DNA of 64,000 nt, taken from the NCBI RefSeq assembly GCF_037975245.1, contig NC_092578.1, forward strand, positions 15,234,321-15,298,320, given 5' to 3'. The notes under the pieces are model-generated. The model did no database searches. It was not told the DNA's origin and worked only from the letters and a program-made list of their open reading frames with translations. Below, one piece after another: positions 49,541 through 61,900 of the stretch. Position 1 is the stretch's first letter. Each line of letters begins with the position of its first letter. The translations under genes and the position numbers were made by a program. This DNA comes from Apostichopus japonicus (lineage: Eukaryota > Echinodermata > Holothuroidea > Aspidochirotida > Stichopodidae).

Positions 49541-49912
49541 CTACGTTTCACTCAGAGTCACGTAGACTTGTTTTTGGTCCCATATCTTCGGCTGCAACGT
49601 GCACGGTACGGATAGATACATAAACGGCTCCACTCTCTTGTATCTTAATTCCTTACATTCGTAGACGGGGCAGTCGTAGGTCGTGTCCGATTTTATCAGA
49701 GTACCCGACATAGGTCTGAAATGCTTATGAACTGGTTTAACCCACATCAACGGCAGTTTAACCCGAAGGGACCCTGCGTCGGGGGCACCATCTCTCGAGT
49801 GCGGTACCATGGTGACACGGTGGTGATCCCAAGATGCATTGTGAAGATAAAATCCAGAGACGTACACTCCCGCCTCTGGTGGTTGAGATGGAGGATCTTT
49901 GAAGGGCATTGT
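49541..49912 (-). CDS. dynein-like last exon
   Basis: Starts after CTGTTTCTAG and encodes the dynein C-terminal beta-barrel text: GVYVSGFYLHNASWD, LPLMWVKPV, YDCPVYECKELRY, ending VYVTLSET. Its order and spacing match the canonical GLFLEGARWD, PxxxxxP and CPVYKTxxR motifs. The stop is at 49543-49541. Confidence 0.88.
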   Translation of the reverse strand, partial: TMPFKDPPSQPPEAGVYVSGFYLHNASWDHHRVTMVPHSRDGAPDAGSLRVKLPLMWVKPVHKHFRPMSGTLIKSDTTYDCPVYECKELRYKRVEPFMYLSVPCTLQPKIWDQKQVYVTLSET

Positions 49913-52900
49913 CTAGAAACAGGAGAAAATACACATCAATCAATTGTCTTAAAGATTATTCTTCAATTGAGTTATTTATTTATTATGTAGCAAACCATGA
50001 AATAAAATTAGAATAAGTGTCCTATAACAATGAATACCTGTGTGGTCCTCTGGAACATGACTATGAATTATAAAGTCAGTATTTATATTTGTAAATCCTG
50101 ACCAAAGAATCACTGATACCTATTCTATCAGTCAAGATTATCTCAGTTATTAACTGTTTGAACAGATTAATACCAAAAACTTAGTATCCCCAAAAAAATT
50201 AATGCGAAATTTACTTCCTTCATTTACAAACTTCAAGTCCAGGCATAATTTTCTGTTTCTGATGTGATTATCAGTGGGGTGAAATAGCAATTAATTTGAA
50301 CAAAAAATATAACAAACCAAAAAAAAAGTAGCATTGTGTTCCTTTAATGTTCAAATGAGGTGCTATGGGTAGATTTAAAGGTTGACTTTAGACACAAGGT
50401 TAATTTTCATATTTTTGGAGAACATTAAGAAAAGAAAAAAACACTGCTATTAGTCTAGGTTATGTTTCTATATTGCTTTTTAATTTTTGAGAAATGACCC
50501 TTTTAAAATCTGGAGTTCATCATTAGAGCGGCTGGTATACTTAGTCTAACTTAATAGGAAAATATAACAATTTTACAGCTTCAAAATAACACGTTTATGA
50601 TGTACGACAAATTCTTCAAAAACAAATGTTGTTGAATGTCATCCCAAAGGTCATTCATATGAAATTTATATAGGAAATTTAGAAGAACATGTTTTGATTG
50701 AGTTATTAGAGTTTATAAAACAATGGATTAACATTAGCATCTAGACATGCCACTATGGAGCTGAAAGCCTCAACAATTTGACTTTAAAGGAGCATTCTGG
50801 TGGTTAAGCATATTTGTAAGGTGAAGATCTTGAAAATGATAAAAACTACAGGAAAAAAACATAACACTCAAAGTCTGTATTCACCCCCTTTAACTATGAT
50901 ACATCAATACTAAAATTCTTCCTAAATTCATCTTTTACAATAATTTCATTTTCTAAGATTTAATGCATTTGGAATTTTTGTCTCCCTCTTCCATTTACCT
51001 GAACTTCCATGGTTACATCTTGCACCTCCATATATTCTCTCCTGGCCTGCTCCATCAACAGAGCTTTCAAAAACCTCTTTGGTCGCAAAAACGCCGCAAT
51101 CTCGTAACAGACGACAGCTTTTTCATTCTTCCGGTAACTCCGAAGTAACTCCATCTTTTGGATCGACTCTTCTACCAACTGTTCCGCTCTTAGGCCATCC
51201 CTCGCCCCGGGGTATCCCCACCCCTGGGGATAACTGTCGCGAGAAATGGCCTGAAAAACGGTCTCCAATTTCGAGTTCAGATAGATTTGACCGTCGAGAG
51301 CCTTGCCTAGCAGTTCTAAGTCTGACATGATTAATTTGAGTTTCTCGGAGAGAAGTTGAATTTCCGAGTTGACAAAGCTGTCGACGTGACTGAGATTGTC
51401 GGTGTAGGGTTGATCCGAGGGATCATCGACTTCACAGAGCTTAGCGTACATGGATGAGATTTTACTCCTCTCGGAGTCGAATTCCCTAGGAGACTCGAGA
51501 TGCGGTTCGAGCTCGAGGTGGATCAGACTGGTTAACAGGAATCTGAAGGAGACAAAAAATAATATAAAATTAAATTAAAATATAAGTAGAGTTTAATTAA
51601 AAATTAATACTTAGGTAATGGACTAATATGAAATCAACATTTTCATGGTATTGCAACAAAATTTGTGATTTCATTATCAGGTGGATCACTTACTATGGAT
51701 GTACAATAGCATTTGTAATTTTTAGACTTGAATTTCACACCAAACTTGCAATATATTTAATAAACATAAACCTAAAACATCCTGCCATTGTAAGACTGTA
51801 TGTAGATAAGTAATGTCGTGGAATTCTTCTCTGTACATCTTTATGCTTTGTTCTGTCGTAATTATTGATTCCCCCGAGATAGCTTTCCAGCTTTTGTACA
51901 TTAGTTTTCACATTTTAGAAATTTATCAAGTTATTATTATTATTATTAATCTATAGGTATTGTCTTTATTGTTGTTATGGTTATGATTATTGTTCTTATT
52001 CTTATTCAAACCCATTTTCAAAATATGCTAAACTGACCCCAAAAGTGGTCACCAAAAGTCAAATTTGTCGACTTCTTTTAATGCCAAATATAGGCGCAAT
52101 AACTATAAATGGCATTCAAGAATATTTAAATCGCGATTTAAAAATGAACAATAAATGATAAAAAAGGGAAAAACCCCAAAGATGAAGTCCACAATACCTG
52201 CTCTGCCGTCTCTCGATGATGGCAGGAGCAATCTTCGTCAATCCAAGATGTAAAGGATCAATGTTTTCCTTCATCGAATCAAACATCAGCTGGAAGGCTG
52301 CTCTCTGATTCGCTGGTTTAGTAGTCGACCTCGTCGTGCTTTGAGACGGGTAGAGTAAAGACCCCAGCAAGCTACCTACACCCATGGAGGAGGGCAATTG
52401 CTAAAATGAAAGGAAAAAACATTTTGTTTCGGCATTTATTGCCTTATTGGTTCTATATATTTAATATTTAGGTTTTACATTTGTAAAGCGCTTTGAGCAG
52501 CTTTGCTGATTATGCGCTATACAAATATTACTTATTATTATTAATATTATTATTTAGTCAAAGAATAGCATTACCGGCTAAGCTGAATATGAGCTCTCAC
52601 TAGATGGAAATTTCTGAAACCATGGACCTATACATAGAAATGACACAGGATGTAGGAGAACCCAACGGTTAGATCTAAGGCCAAAATTAGTCACAAGAAA
52701 AAGCATCCCCTCCACCCCAGTGGTGGACCTACAATAATTGGCACCCGAGGCGGATCCTTACTCTGTCACCCCATCCAGGGCATATCCAACCTGGGGGAGG
52801 GGTCTAAGGGGAGGGGGGTGTCTGATAAATTGTGAGGTGGCTTAAATGCAAACTGGTGCTATCTTTAGCAAAGCTTTGAACTGAATTCACCATGATTTGT

Positions 52901-55900
52901 TTTAACTTTTACTCCACTACTTAAAATGAAACTTCTGTTTTGGTCAGGTTGATCACCTTATATGGGATCTAAGCAAGGAGCAGCATTAGAAACATTTATC
53001 AAAAATTGGTTGTAATGCTGTCCCAACAAAGGGATCATAGAACTGAATTTAGCTATTACAATACCTGGACATCTCTCCATGGGATTAGCACGCTCTCGGC
53101 CAAAGATTTAATCGTCTCTAAGTCTTCGGGGTTGCTGGCACGGCCGCCATAAATGTGAGTTCCCACCATCTCGACGAAACTTGAGAAGTCTCTTAAAGGT
53201 ATGGTACTGCTCGAGGTGACCAGGTAATCTAGAGCTGAGTACAAATCCTTTTCATCCCTAAAATATTAAAAATTAAAAAGTATGAAGGTACACTTAAAAA
53301 GTTTCTTGAACAAAGCATCGGTTGAATTTTGTAAGATCAAGAAAACTTTGAAATTTTATGATAACAAATTTATTAGGTTTTCTCAACAATATTCTCACTT
53401 TTTATTCAAGAAACTGCAAACTAAAGGTTATGAAAAAAATGTCAGTAATGGGATCATAAATTGAGCAGTTCTGCTGAGAATAATTTCTGAGGTTTGCGAA
53501 CATTAAAATGAATCAAAGGTTGACTTGTGTTGGAGGGACTCCTAAAAATGGCAATGTAAACGTACTGAACATTATTTACTGCAAAGTCTAAACATAGTCC
53601 ACACTCATCTTAAGAAATTAATTGTAACAAATATCACTTTTAATTAACTATTAACTACTTAACTATTAACTAGTTTGCATGACTGAGGACTCAATCACAA
53701 GGGTAATGTTTTCTGCAACAAATTTTAATAATTTCACAGCAACTTTAAATGAATCCACATAAAGTATAAGCGATAGTGTGATAAGTCTCGCCCTATTATG
53801 TCACCAAAAAAAATGCTTGTGGTTTGATCTATCCTTAAATAAATTCTTTTATACTCTTTTAAAGAATGTTATTTAATGAAATGAAGGCCAAGCTGAATAT
53901 TGTAATTCTACCCTACAGGGAACAGTGACATTTCTAAAAGTAGACTTAATGCAGATTAAAAGAAAACAATAACAACAATGTACTCACAAACAAATCTTTC
54001 AAGAAATGTCACATTTACTGTCACAAGAAATGTCACATTTACTGCAAAAATTTGGTAAATCTCAATAACTTTACAGTAAGGTATTCCATTAATACGTTAA
54101 CAGTGTAAAGACTAGATTCATGATATGTGTACTTTTTTTTGGTTTTCTTTGCAATTCTGAAAAGACTCACCAATAGTAATCTGTTTTAAATCCAAGTCCT
54201 GGATAATGAAGCCGTTGAGAGAGAATGGTGTGGAAGAAGGCCAGGCTGAATGTCATCTCATGAAGGAACTAGAGGAATAATAAATCAATTGAATAGGTGA
54301 AAAAATGTAAAATATTTTCAAGAATATTACATAGTATTGTAGCATAGAAATAAAATATTTATAGAATAGAATATTATACAATAGAATGGAAAGAAATAGA
54401 TTACACATTATAGAGTAGAATTTGTAATGGTATTATAGAATGTTATAGACTAAAATATTACACAATAGCATGGAAAACAATAGATAAGATTAATGAAGAA
54501 TAGAATGTTATATAATAGAATGGAAAACAGATAAGAATAATAAAGAATACAATATTATACAATATAATGGAAAACAGATAAGAATAATAAAGAATAGAAT
54601 ATTATACAATAGAATGGAAAACAGATAAGAATAATAAAGAATAGAATATTATACAATAGAATGGAAAACAGATAAGAATAATAAAGAAGAGAATATTATA
54701 CAATAGAATGGAAAACAGATAAGAATAATAAAGAAGAGAATATTATACAATAGAATGGAAAACAGATAAGAATAATAAAGAATAGAATATTATACAATAG
54801 AATGGAAAACAGATAAGAATAATAAAGAATAGAATATTATCCAATAGAATGGAAAACAGATAAGAATAATAAAGAAGAGAATATTATACAATAGAATGGA
54901 AAACAGATAAGAATAATAAAGAATAGAATATTATCCAATAGAATGGAAAACAGATAAGAATAATAAAGAATAGAATATTATACAATAGAATGGAAAACAG
55001 ATAAGAATAATAAAGAATAGAATATTATACAATAGAATGGAAAACAGATAAGAATAATAAAGAAGAGAATATTATACAATAGAATGGAAAACAGATAAGA
55101 ATAATAAAGAATAGAATATTATACAATAGAATGGAAAACAGATAAGAATAATAAAGAATAGAATATTATCCAATAGAATGGAAAACAGATAAGAATAATA
55201 AAGAAGAGAATATTATACAATAGAATGGAAAACAGATAAGAATAATAAAGAATAGAATATTATAGAATACAATGGAAGACAAAAGTTTAGAAAAATAAAG
55301 AATAGAATATTATAGAATAGAATTGATGAGGGTAGGTTGGAGAATTCTAGAATATTCTAGATTATGATAATATAGAAAAGCATTTACTAAAAACACTAAC
55401 CTTAAATTACATTAAATAATCTAACACAAAGGAAGGTCCTTAAATACTCTCAATGGTTAAACCTTGAAAACAGTTCCGATTCAAGCAATGTGTTTAAACA
55501 GGATTTAAGGATGAGATTCCAACATTGTAGCTGTTTTTCTGCCTTATTTGTGAGACAGAACACAACAATCAATCTCGATTTTGAGATGTTGGAGGTCCAA
55601 CAATAATTAACAGTCGAACAACCCCTTACTGCTATGACTTGAGTCAAAATGTCTTGAATTTGTCATTAACTTTGCAAACATTTAACTACCATTGGAATAC
55701 CAAAGGTACTCCTGTTTGCTATTTGTCATTGCTATGTATACATTTCTAGGCTTCATTCCTGCTGTAGATTCAAAACTCAATCTTGACTTGCACTGCAACA
55801 GACAAAAGCCAGTAATATTCATGTTGCAGTCAACCATCATATTTGTTTAAATATTATTTTATCATTATATCTTTGCAAAGTCATTTGGATTTTGGTTTCC

Positions 55901-58900
55901 TCTCTGTTCCAGTTTGGTCTCTACTCTGTTATTTAAGGGCAAAATAAAAGATGACCTTTCTTAAGTATGACATACCTTAGTGTTGCTAGCTGGAATTCTA
56001 ACTTGTTCTGACTCTAGCCGTGAGTTGGCTAGATTGAAGTAAAACTGAAGAGTAGACTTGAAGCTGTCTGAGAAAGAGCAAGACCTCTTCACACTGTGTT
56101 GCAGGATCAAACCTAATGAGAGAAATAATAGTTGAGAAAAGGAATAAAAACAGAGAATACACGAAAAAGAAGAAAAAACCCCATAGAAATTCAGACAAAT
56201 AACTCATAAAAGGAACAGATATTTTTGGTACATTCAAGGGAAGAATATGTATATATTTTTGGCGATGGGGGGGGGGAGTGGGACATGTGACCTATAATAA
56301 TACATATGTAAACAATTTTAAGGTCTATTGGATCCACTCCTTGTAAAATTATCTGACTAGATATGAGCCATTGATTCCTTGCTTCTATAATATCGATGTG
56401 GAAAACGTATAGTTATGGAAATTAATTCAAAACTGTTTAACATCAGAATATCAGTGACTCCTGCCATGCCCGACTTGTTAAAACACTGGTTTACGATATT
56501 CCAAGAGCTGATTGAGTTTCATAAAGCGACACGCATCTCCCAGTTTTTCAAGCGCATGTTACAAAATAGTCATTTCAATCAAATGGAAAAATGAGCAATA
56601 AATTGGAAAAAAATTATTACAATTTAGATATTTGGAATCCCATTTTAACCATGAAGTTCTTTGTCTCTTTTTCATTATTTATAATTTCCCAGTCAGTTGT
56701 CTTTTGTTCTTATGTACTTACATAATTATATATGAACGGTCAAATTTGTCTTGAAATCCCTGCCCATTCTTTCTGGTGTTGCATCAAATGAAACCAGGGT
56801 ATTATGATCCCTGGTTAATACTGTATGGTATGCAAGGTACTGTGGCTTCCGACTGGCGCCCCTAGGAAAGGAAATGCCTATATAGGGATCGCCACCAACT
56901 AAGCCCTGGATAGCTCAGTTGGAAGAGCCCTTGGCTTGTAACCCCAGAGGTCACTGGTTTGAATCCCCCTCCTACCCATTACTTTCTCTGCTCTTTTCCA
57001 TTGCTTAGCATTGTCCCAGTCAGTTTTCTGTTGTTTGTTTACTTATGAGTTAGAGTTGTGTGTAAAAAAGGTCTATAACTTACCAGGGAGGTTATTGGCA
57101 TTATCGGCATCCACAACCATGAAGAGGCGGAAGTTATCGTGGATGGGTGGTCTGGAGATGAAATGACCCTCCCTGCTGTTTCCAGGACTACCGCCATCGG
57201 AATTATCTTCTTCACTAGATGTTTCCAACAGGAGCTGTAGATAAAATCATAAAAAAATATAAATATTAAATTTTGAAAGTAGACCAAAGCTGACCAGTCG
57301 TTAATCTGACAAATTTGCTATTATTCAGAAGCAGCTATTTGGGTACTACGTAATTAAGCATGTAACTATTTATAAAATTAAGTCTGTAGCTTTTATCAAT
57401 GACTCTGCTGAACAAACCTCTCAACTTGGGTATACACACCAGTGGCTCTATCATCAATTACAAACCTTGTTCAAACACCCAGTGGCTTGGTGCAGTGATT
57501 AGCATAAAAACCTGGTTCAGGCACCAAGTCAAAAGTGGGAAGCTGAGGGGGCTGCAGCATAGTGCAGCCAAGCTGCAGAGGACATAATCCTTTCTGCTCT
57601 GCAGTTCGCACTATGGGCACTGCTAAGTCTGCCACGATAATTTCTATTGTTTTATAATTATTCAGCCTAGCTGCAGGGGATTTTGCAGCTGATGCAGCTT
57701 GTCTTTCACACAGCAGTGATTATTTACAGAACCTGCTATAGAAACCAGTGGCTCCTTTCAAGGGCTATCATGAAATTTGTTTTAAGATACACAGGTGCCT
57801 CCACCCAATGGTTATTATGAAAGTTTAGTTTTGCACACAAGTGTTTATTTGCAGAACTTATTGAAGAAATGATTGGCTCCATCAAAATGGTTAATTATGA
57901 AACTTGCTAAATCATGGCTCCATCCACAATTATCACAGACCCAGAATTTACTAAGAATGATCATTTCTTTATATATTTTTTGGGGTATAATTTGAATAAT
58001 ACTTCACCTTCAACTCATTCATGAAATGCTCGTCCCATTTTTCCACAGCTTGACAATTTTCCAGCAACAGCCAATGTCCTCTCGACTGACAGAGTTTCAA
58101 TAGCCTCGTTGCTTCCTTCAACTGCTCTGTGGTTCCAAGGGTCACCTTGTGGAAGTTCTTCTCCAGACCAGAATGGATGGATAATTTCTCAATCTCCTCT
58201 GTTGGGTTCACCGTGAAGTTACCTTCATTTCGAGAGAAAAACAAAAAGCAGACATTTATTTCTTTTCTCTGAATACATCTACTGATAAATCGCCATATAA
58301 AATAATAGAATAACGGTAAGATTTCCTTATCTGTGACTATTTCAAAGAGCAGGTCCACAGCTCTGGAATAGTCTTCCTTTACATTTCAAAAACAATTCCA
58401 GGATTTGTCAACTTTTCAGAAGTGACTCAAGTAATTTTTATATGTAAATGATTATCCCAGCTTGTAAACTCATGTTTTGATAACTTTTATGTTTCTTTCA
58501 CTGTGTACCTTGCTTCTACATTGCTTTCTGAGCAGTCTCCAACTGGATATTCATAGTTCATAAATTTCATAAATTTCATAAAATTCATAAATTTCATAAA
58601 ATTCATAAAATTCATAAAAATTATAAAATTCATAAAAAGGGAGAAATAATTATCACCCATGGACTGTTTAATAAGATACCTTCTATGCCAGATAATGAAT
58701 GGTCCTGTTCTGTGTAGTTGAATCCAGGCAGAAGACAGAGAAGTGGCTTCCTTGGGCCTAAAATTGGCAACATGTTACCCAGGGAGAGATGGCCAGGGTT
58801 ACTAACAGATGACCCCAGTTGATAAATGGTAACGTCGTGACAGATACTGGCAACCTGGGAAACATAATCATGAGAAAATCAAGTTGAATCTGACACAAAC

Positions 58901-61900
58901 ACACAACAAATGTACAATTGTGTTACATTGCCTCCACAGTAAGTAGTGTATACGTATATGTATATATATATATATATATATACATACATATATATATATA
59001 TATACATATATATTTCACTATTTCACTCCCATCCTTCTCTTCCCTGACCCAGCTGACATTAAACTTACTTTTAAATGCCCATCAACAGAGGGATCAAGAG
59101 CCACATCAGGACTGGGGTTAATTTTGTTACCTCCAACTCTTTGAACTCTTCATTTTTCCTTAAGATTATTTATGAACATGAGAATACACTATTCTTTATA
59201 TCATATTTCCTGGGTACCCTAAACTGGCCCCTGCCTCAGGTCTGTATCCCCCTGCCCCCCCCCTCTATCAGGCCTGCCGATTGACCAAAGGAACCTTAAC
59301 AAGAATCATTAAAGGAAACTGACAGCGGGTGAAGCCAACATTTACTTTAATGTTTTTTTCTAAATAACCTCAAATAAGTCATTCATCAAGCCTTCCAAAA
59401 AACACATTGGAGTAATGTTATTTATACTAACAATACAGTTGCCTTTTATGCAAATTTTGTGCAAAAATGTCAAATAATTGGCACATGTGTTATCTGTGGT
59501 AGTTTGGTAATTTCAAAGATTGTTTTAACCTTTTTTCATAACCTCAAAGTAGTTCATAACCCAGAAATAACCAACAGGCAACATTAATTTTATTTAAGAC
59601 TGTCTCACTTCCATTAAAGAATGATGATGACACTAGTTATTTCTCGCTCGTTCTCAAAGCTGAGAAAGGAACCTTTGAAGGCATCCAGCCATCCAGTCAT
59701 TGTTAAAATATTTAATAAAAATGTTAACCCTGTGACAAGCACCTTATCAGGTTGAACTATCCTCCATAGAATAGCCTTCTGAAAGACAGATAGATTGGCC
59801 AGTAGGTTACCAGGGACAGGTGCCAACAATACTGGTTGGTGCTAGAAATTCAAACAAATGAAAAACAAAAGCAGATGTCAACAGATGTAAACAAATGAAA
59901 ACAGATATATAAAAACAAAACAAAACCCTCAAATTCTCCAGTAATACAATCTAAGAGCAATTATTTGTATTAGTTATACAATCTAAGAGCAATTATTTGT
60001 ATTAGTTATACAATCTAAGAGCAGTTATTTGTATCTCATTACAAACTTACAGACCCCTGGCCTACCTCCAACCAGACAGATTTTTATTGTCCATGTTTTT
60101 TTAATTTTCACCTTTTATTACTTTTCGTAACTATTGCATTATTCCACCCTAAGTACTATGATGTATATTTCTTCTTCAAATATATGCGTAATCAGAAGTT
60201 TATTAGCAAATTCAAGTAAAAACATAATATATATTCAGTCCAGAGCCTTATATGCAAATAAGCCAGCACTCAAGTGCATCCTCTAAGATATTGTTGTTGA
60301 TATATCCTTGGAAGAGTAAAAGAAAAAAAACTTTCTCAAGAGAATTACACTATTAATATGACAAACTAGGAAAAAAGTCTGGCTCTAGAGAAGATCTGGC
60401 TATAGGAATGACACAGCAGGCCAACTAACTTTCATACACACGAAAATAAAGATTATTTATTTGTATGACGGGAGATACTACCCTGAAACTACTAACCAGC
60501 AGATCAAACACAACAACAACTGCTAGATACAAAAAGTGTCTTGTCTTTACAGATCATTTTCATCATGTTAATGTTAGCAAATGAATCTTTGAGCTTCAAA
60601 TTTATATTGTACCTAGCAACATACTCTCATAAAAGCATAATACTTTAAAGGCATAGACTCAAACAAGCATAAAATGACTGCTCAGTCAGGAAACGAAAGG
60701 TTACGAAAAGATAAGTCTGTATTTTATTCTCACCTCAAAGTATTCCCTCCATTGCTTACTATACTGAACCAAACACTTTGTGAGACCATTGAAGGTTGGA
60801 TGAATGGATTCTAAACTGAAACATTCTGACCAGACCTGTACACAGTAGAGACAAAAAGAAGAGCAATTACTTAAAAAAAAAACTGCTTTAATAATTCGAA
60901 CAATCCTTTTGAGAAACTTTCACTAACACCTATTCCTCCGAATCAATTTGAACTGCTTCAATGGTAAAGGGAAAAAAACCTTTTAAAGAATAAGAATGAT
61001 TTTAATTTCAAAACTGTGAGGGTTAAAATCAATCAGGTGTCAAAGAGGAAGAGGAATGGGAGGAGAGGCAGTTTTATTTGAAAATATATCAAAATAAAAC
61101 TTTCCAAATTTCATGGATATGGAAAATATACCTCTTGTTTTCTCCCCTGTAATATAGGATATTACTGAATCCTATAGTAATACGCTATAGGATTCATATC
61201 ACTGAAGTCTACAACGTCACCAGATTATACACACTGTTTGACCAAAAATATCCTCTCTGAATTCCTGTTTTTTTCTTATACCCATTTTTTATATCTACAG
61301 CATTACCAAGAAATATATTCAGTGGGGGAGGGGGGTGGTGGGGGGAGTAAGGGTCACCATTATTTAGTATTCATAATTATATGTAATGTTTAACAACAGA
61401 ACTAAATATACTCTGTCTGACAGTGAACACAAATTTTAACACATAGACATTACCCTATCCCCATCCCATTTAAGATATCTCCTGTACCCTCCCAATCTGA
61501 ATAACAACATCTTCCTTTACCCCATTCCTCCCCCCCCCATTTATTTTTTTATTTTCTGTCTCCTCTGCCTTTCTACCCACCAATGAATTAACCGTCACAA
61601 TCCTTCTCTTCAGATGTACTATAGTTACCTTCTCATCCAGCCAATCGGGTTTCTGTTCTTCGATGACTTCCTTCGTCTCCTCCGTTCCTCCCACGAACAT
61701 CCTCCACTCCTCCTCGGTCAGTTCCCCTCCGTCTCTCATCTTCTCCGTCGCGAACATGAACACAAACAGACCGCTGTGAAGAGGGAAGCACCACTGCTGC
61801 ATCCACCGGTGGACGTGCCTCGTCAAATTATTCGTCAGTTCCACGGCCCGGGCCCTCGGAGCCGCGATGTTCGTCGGGTCCTTCTCCCGCGACCGGACGC

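Noticed and set aside
52711-52830. hAT-like terminus (CAGTGGTGGACCTACA) near 52720
   Set aside because: No opposite end or duplication could be found, so it was not called as an element.
54374-55290. CRISPR-like regular array
   Set aside because: The 47-bp units are contiguous with no unique spacers, and the genome is eukaryotic. It is a minisatellite.
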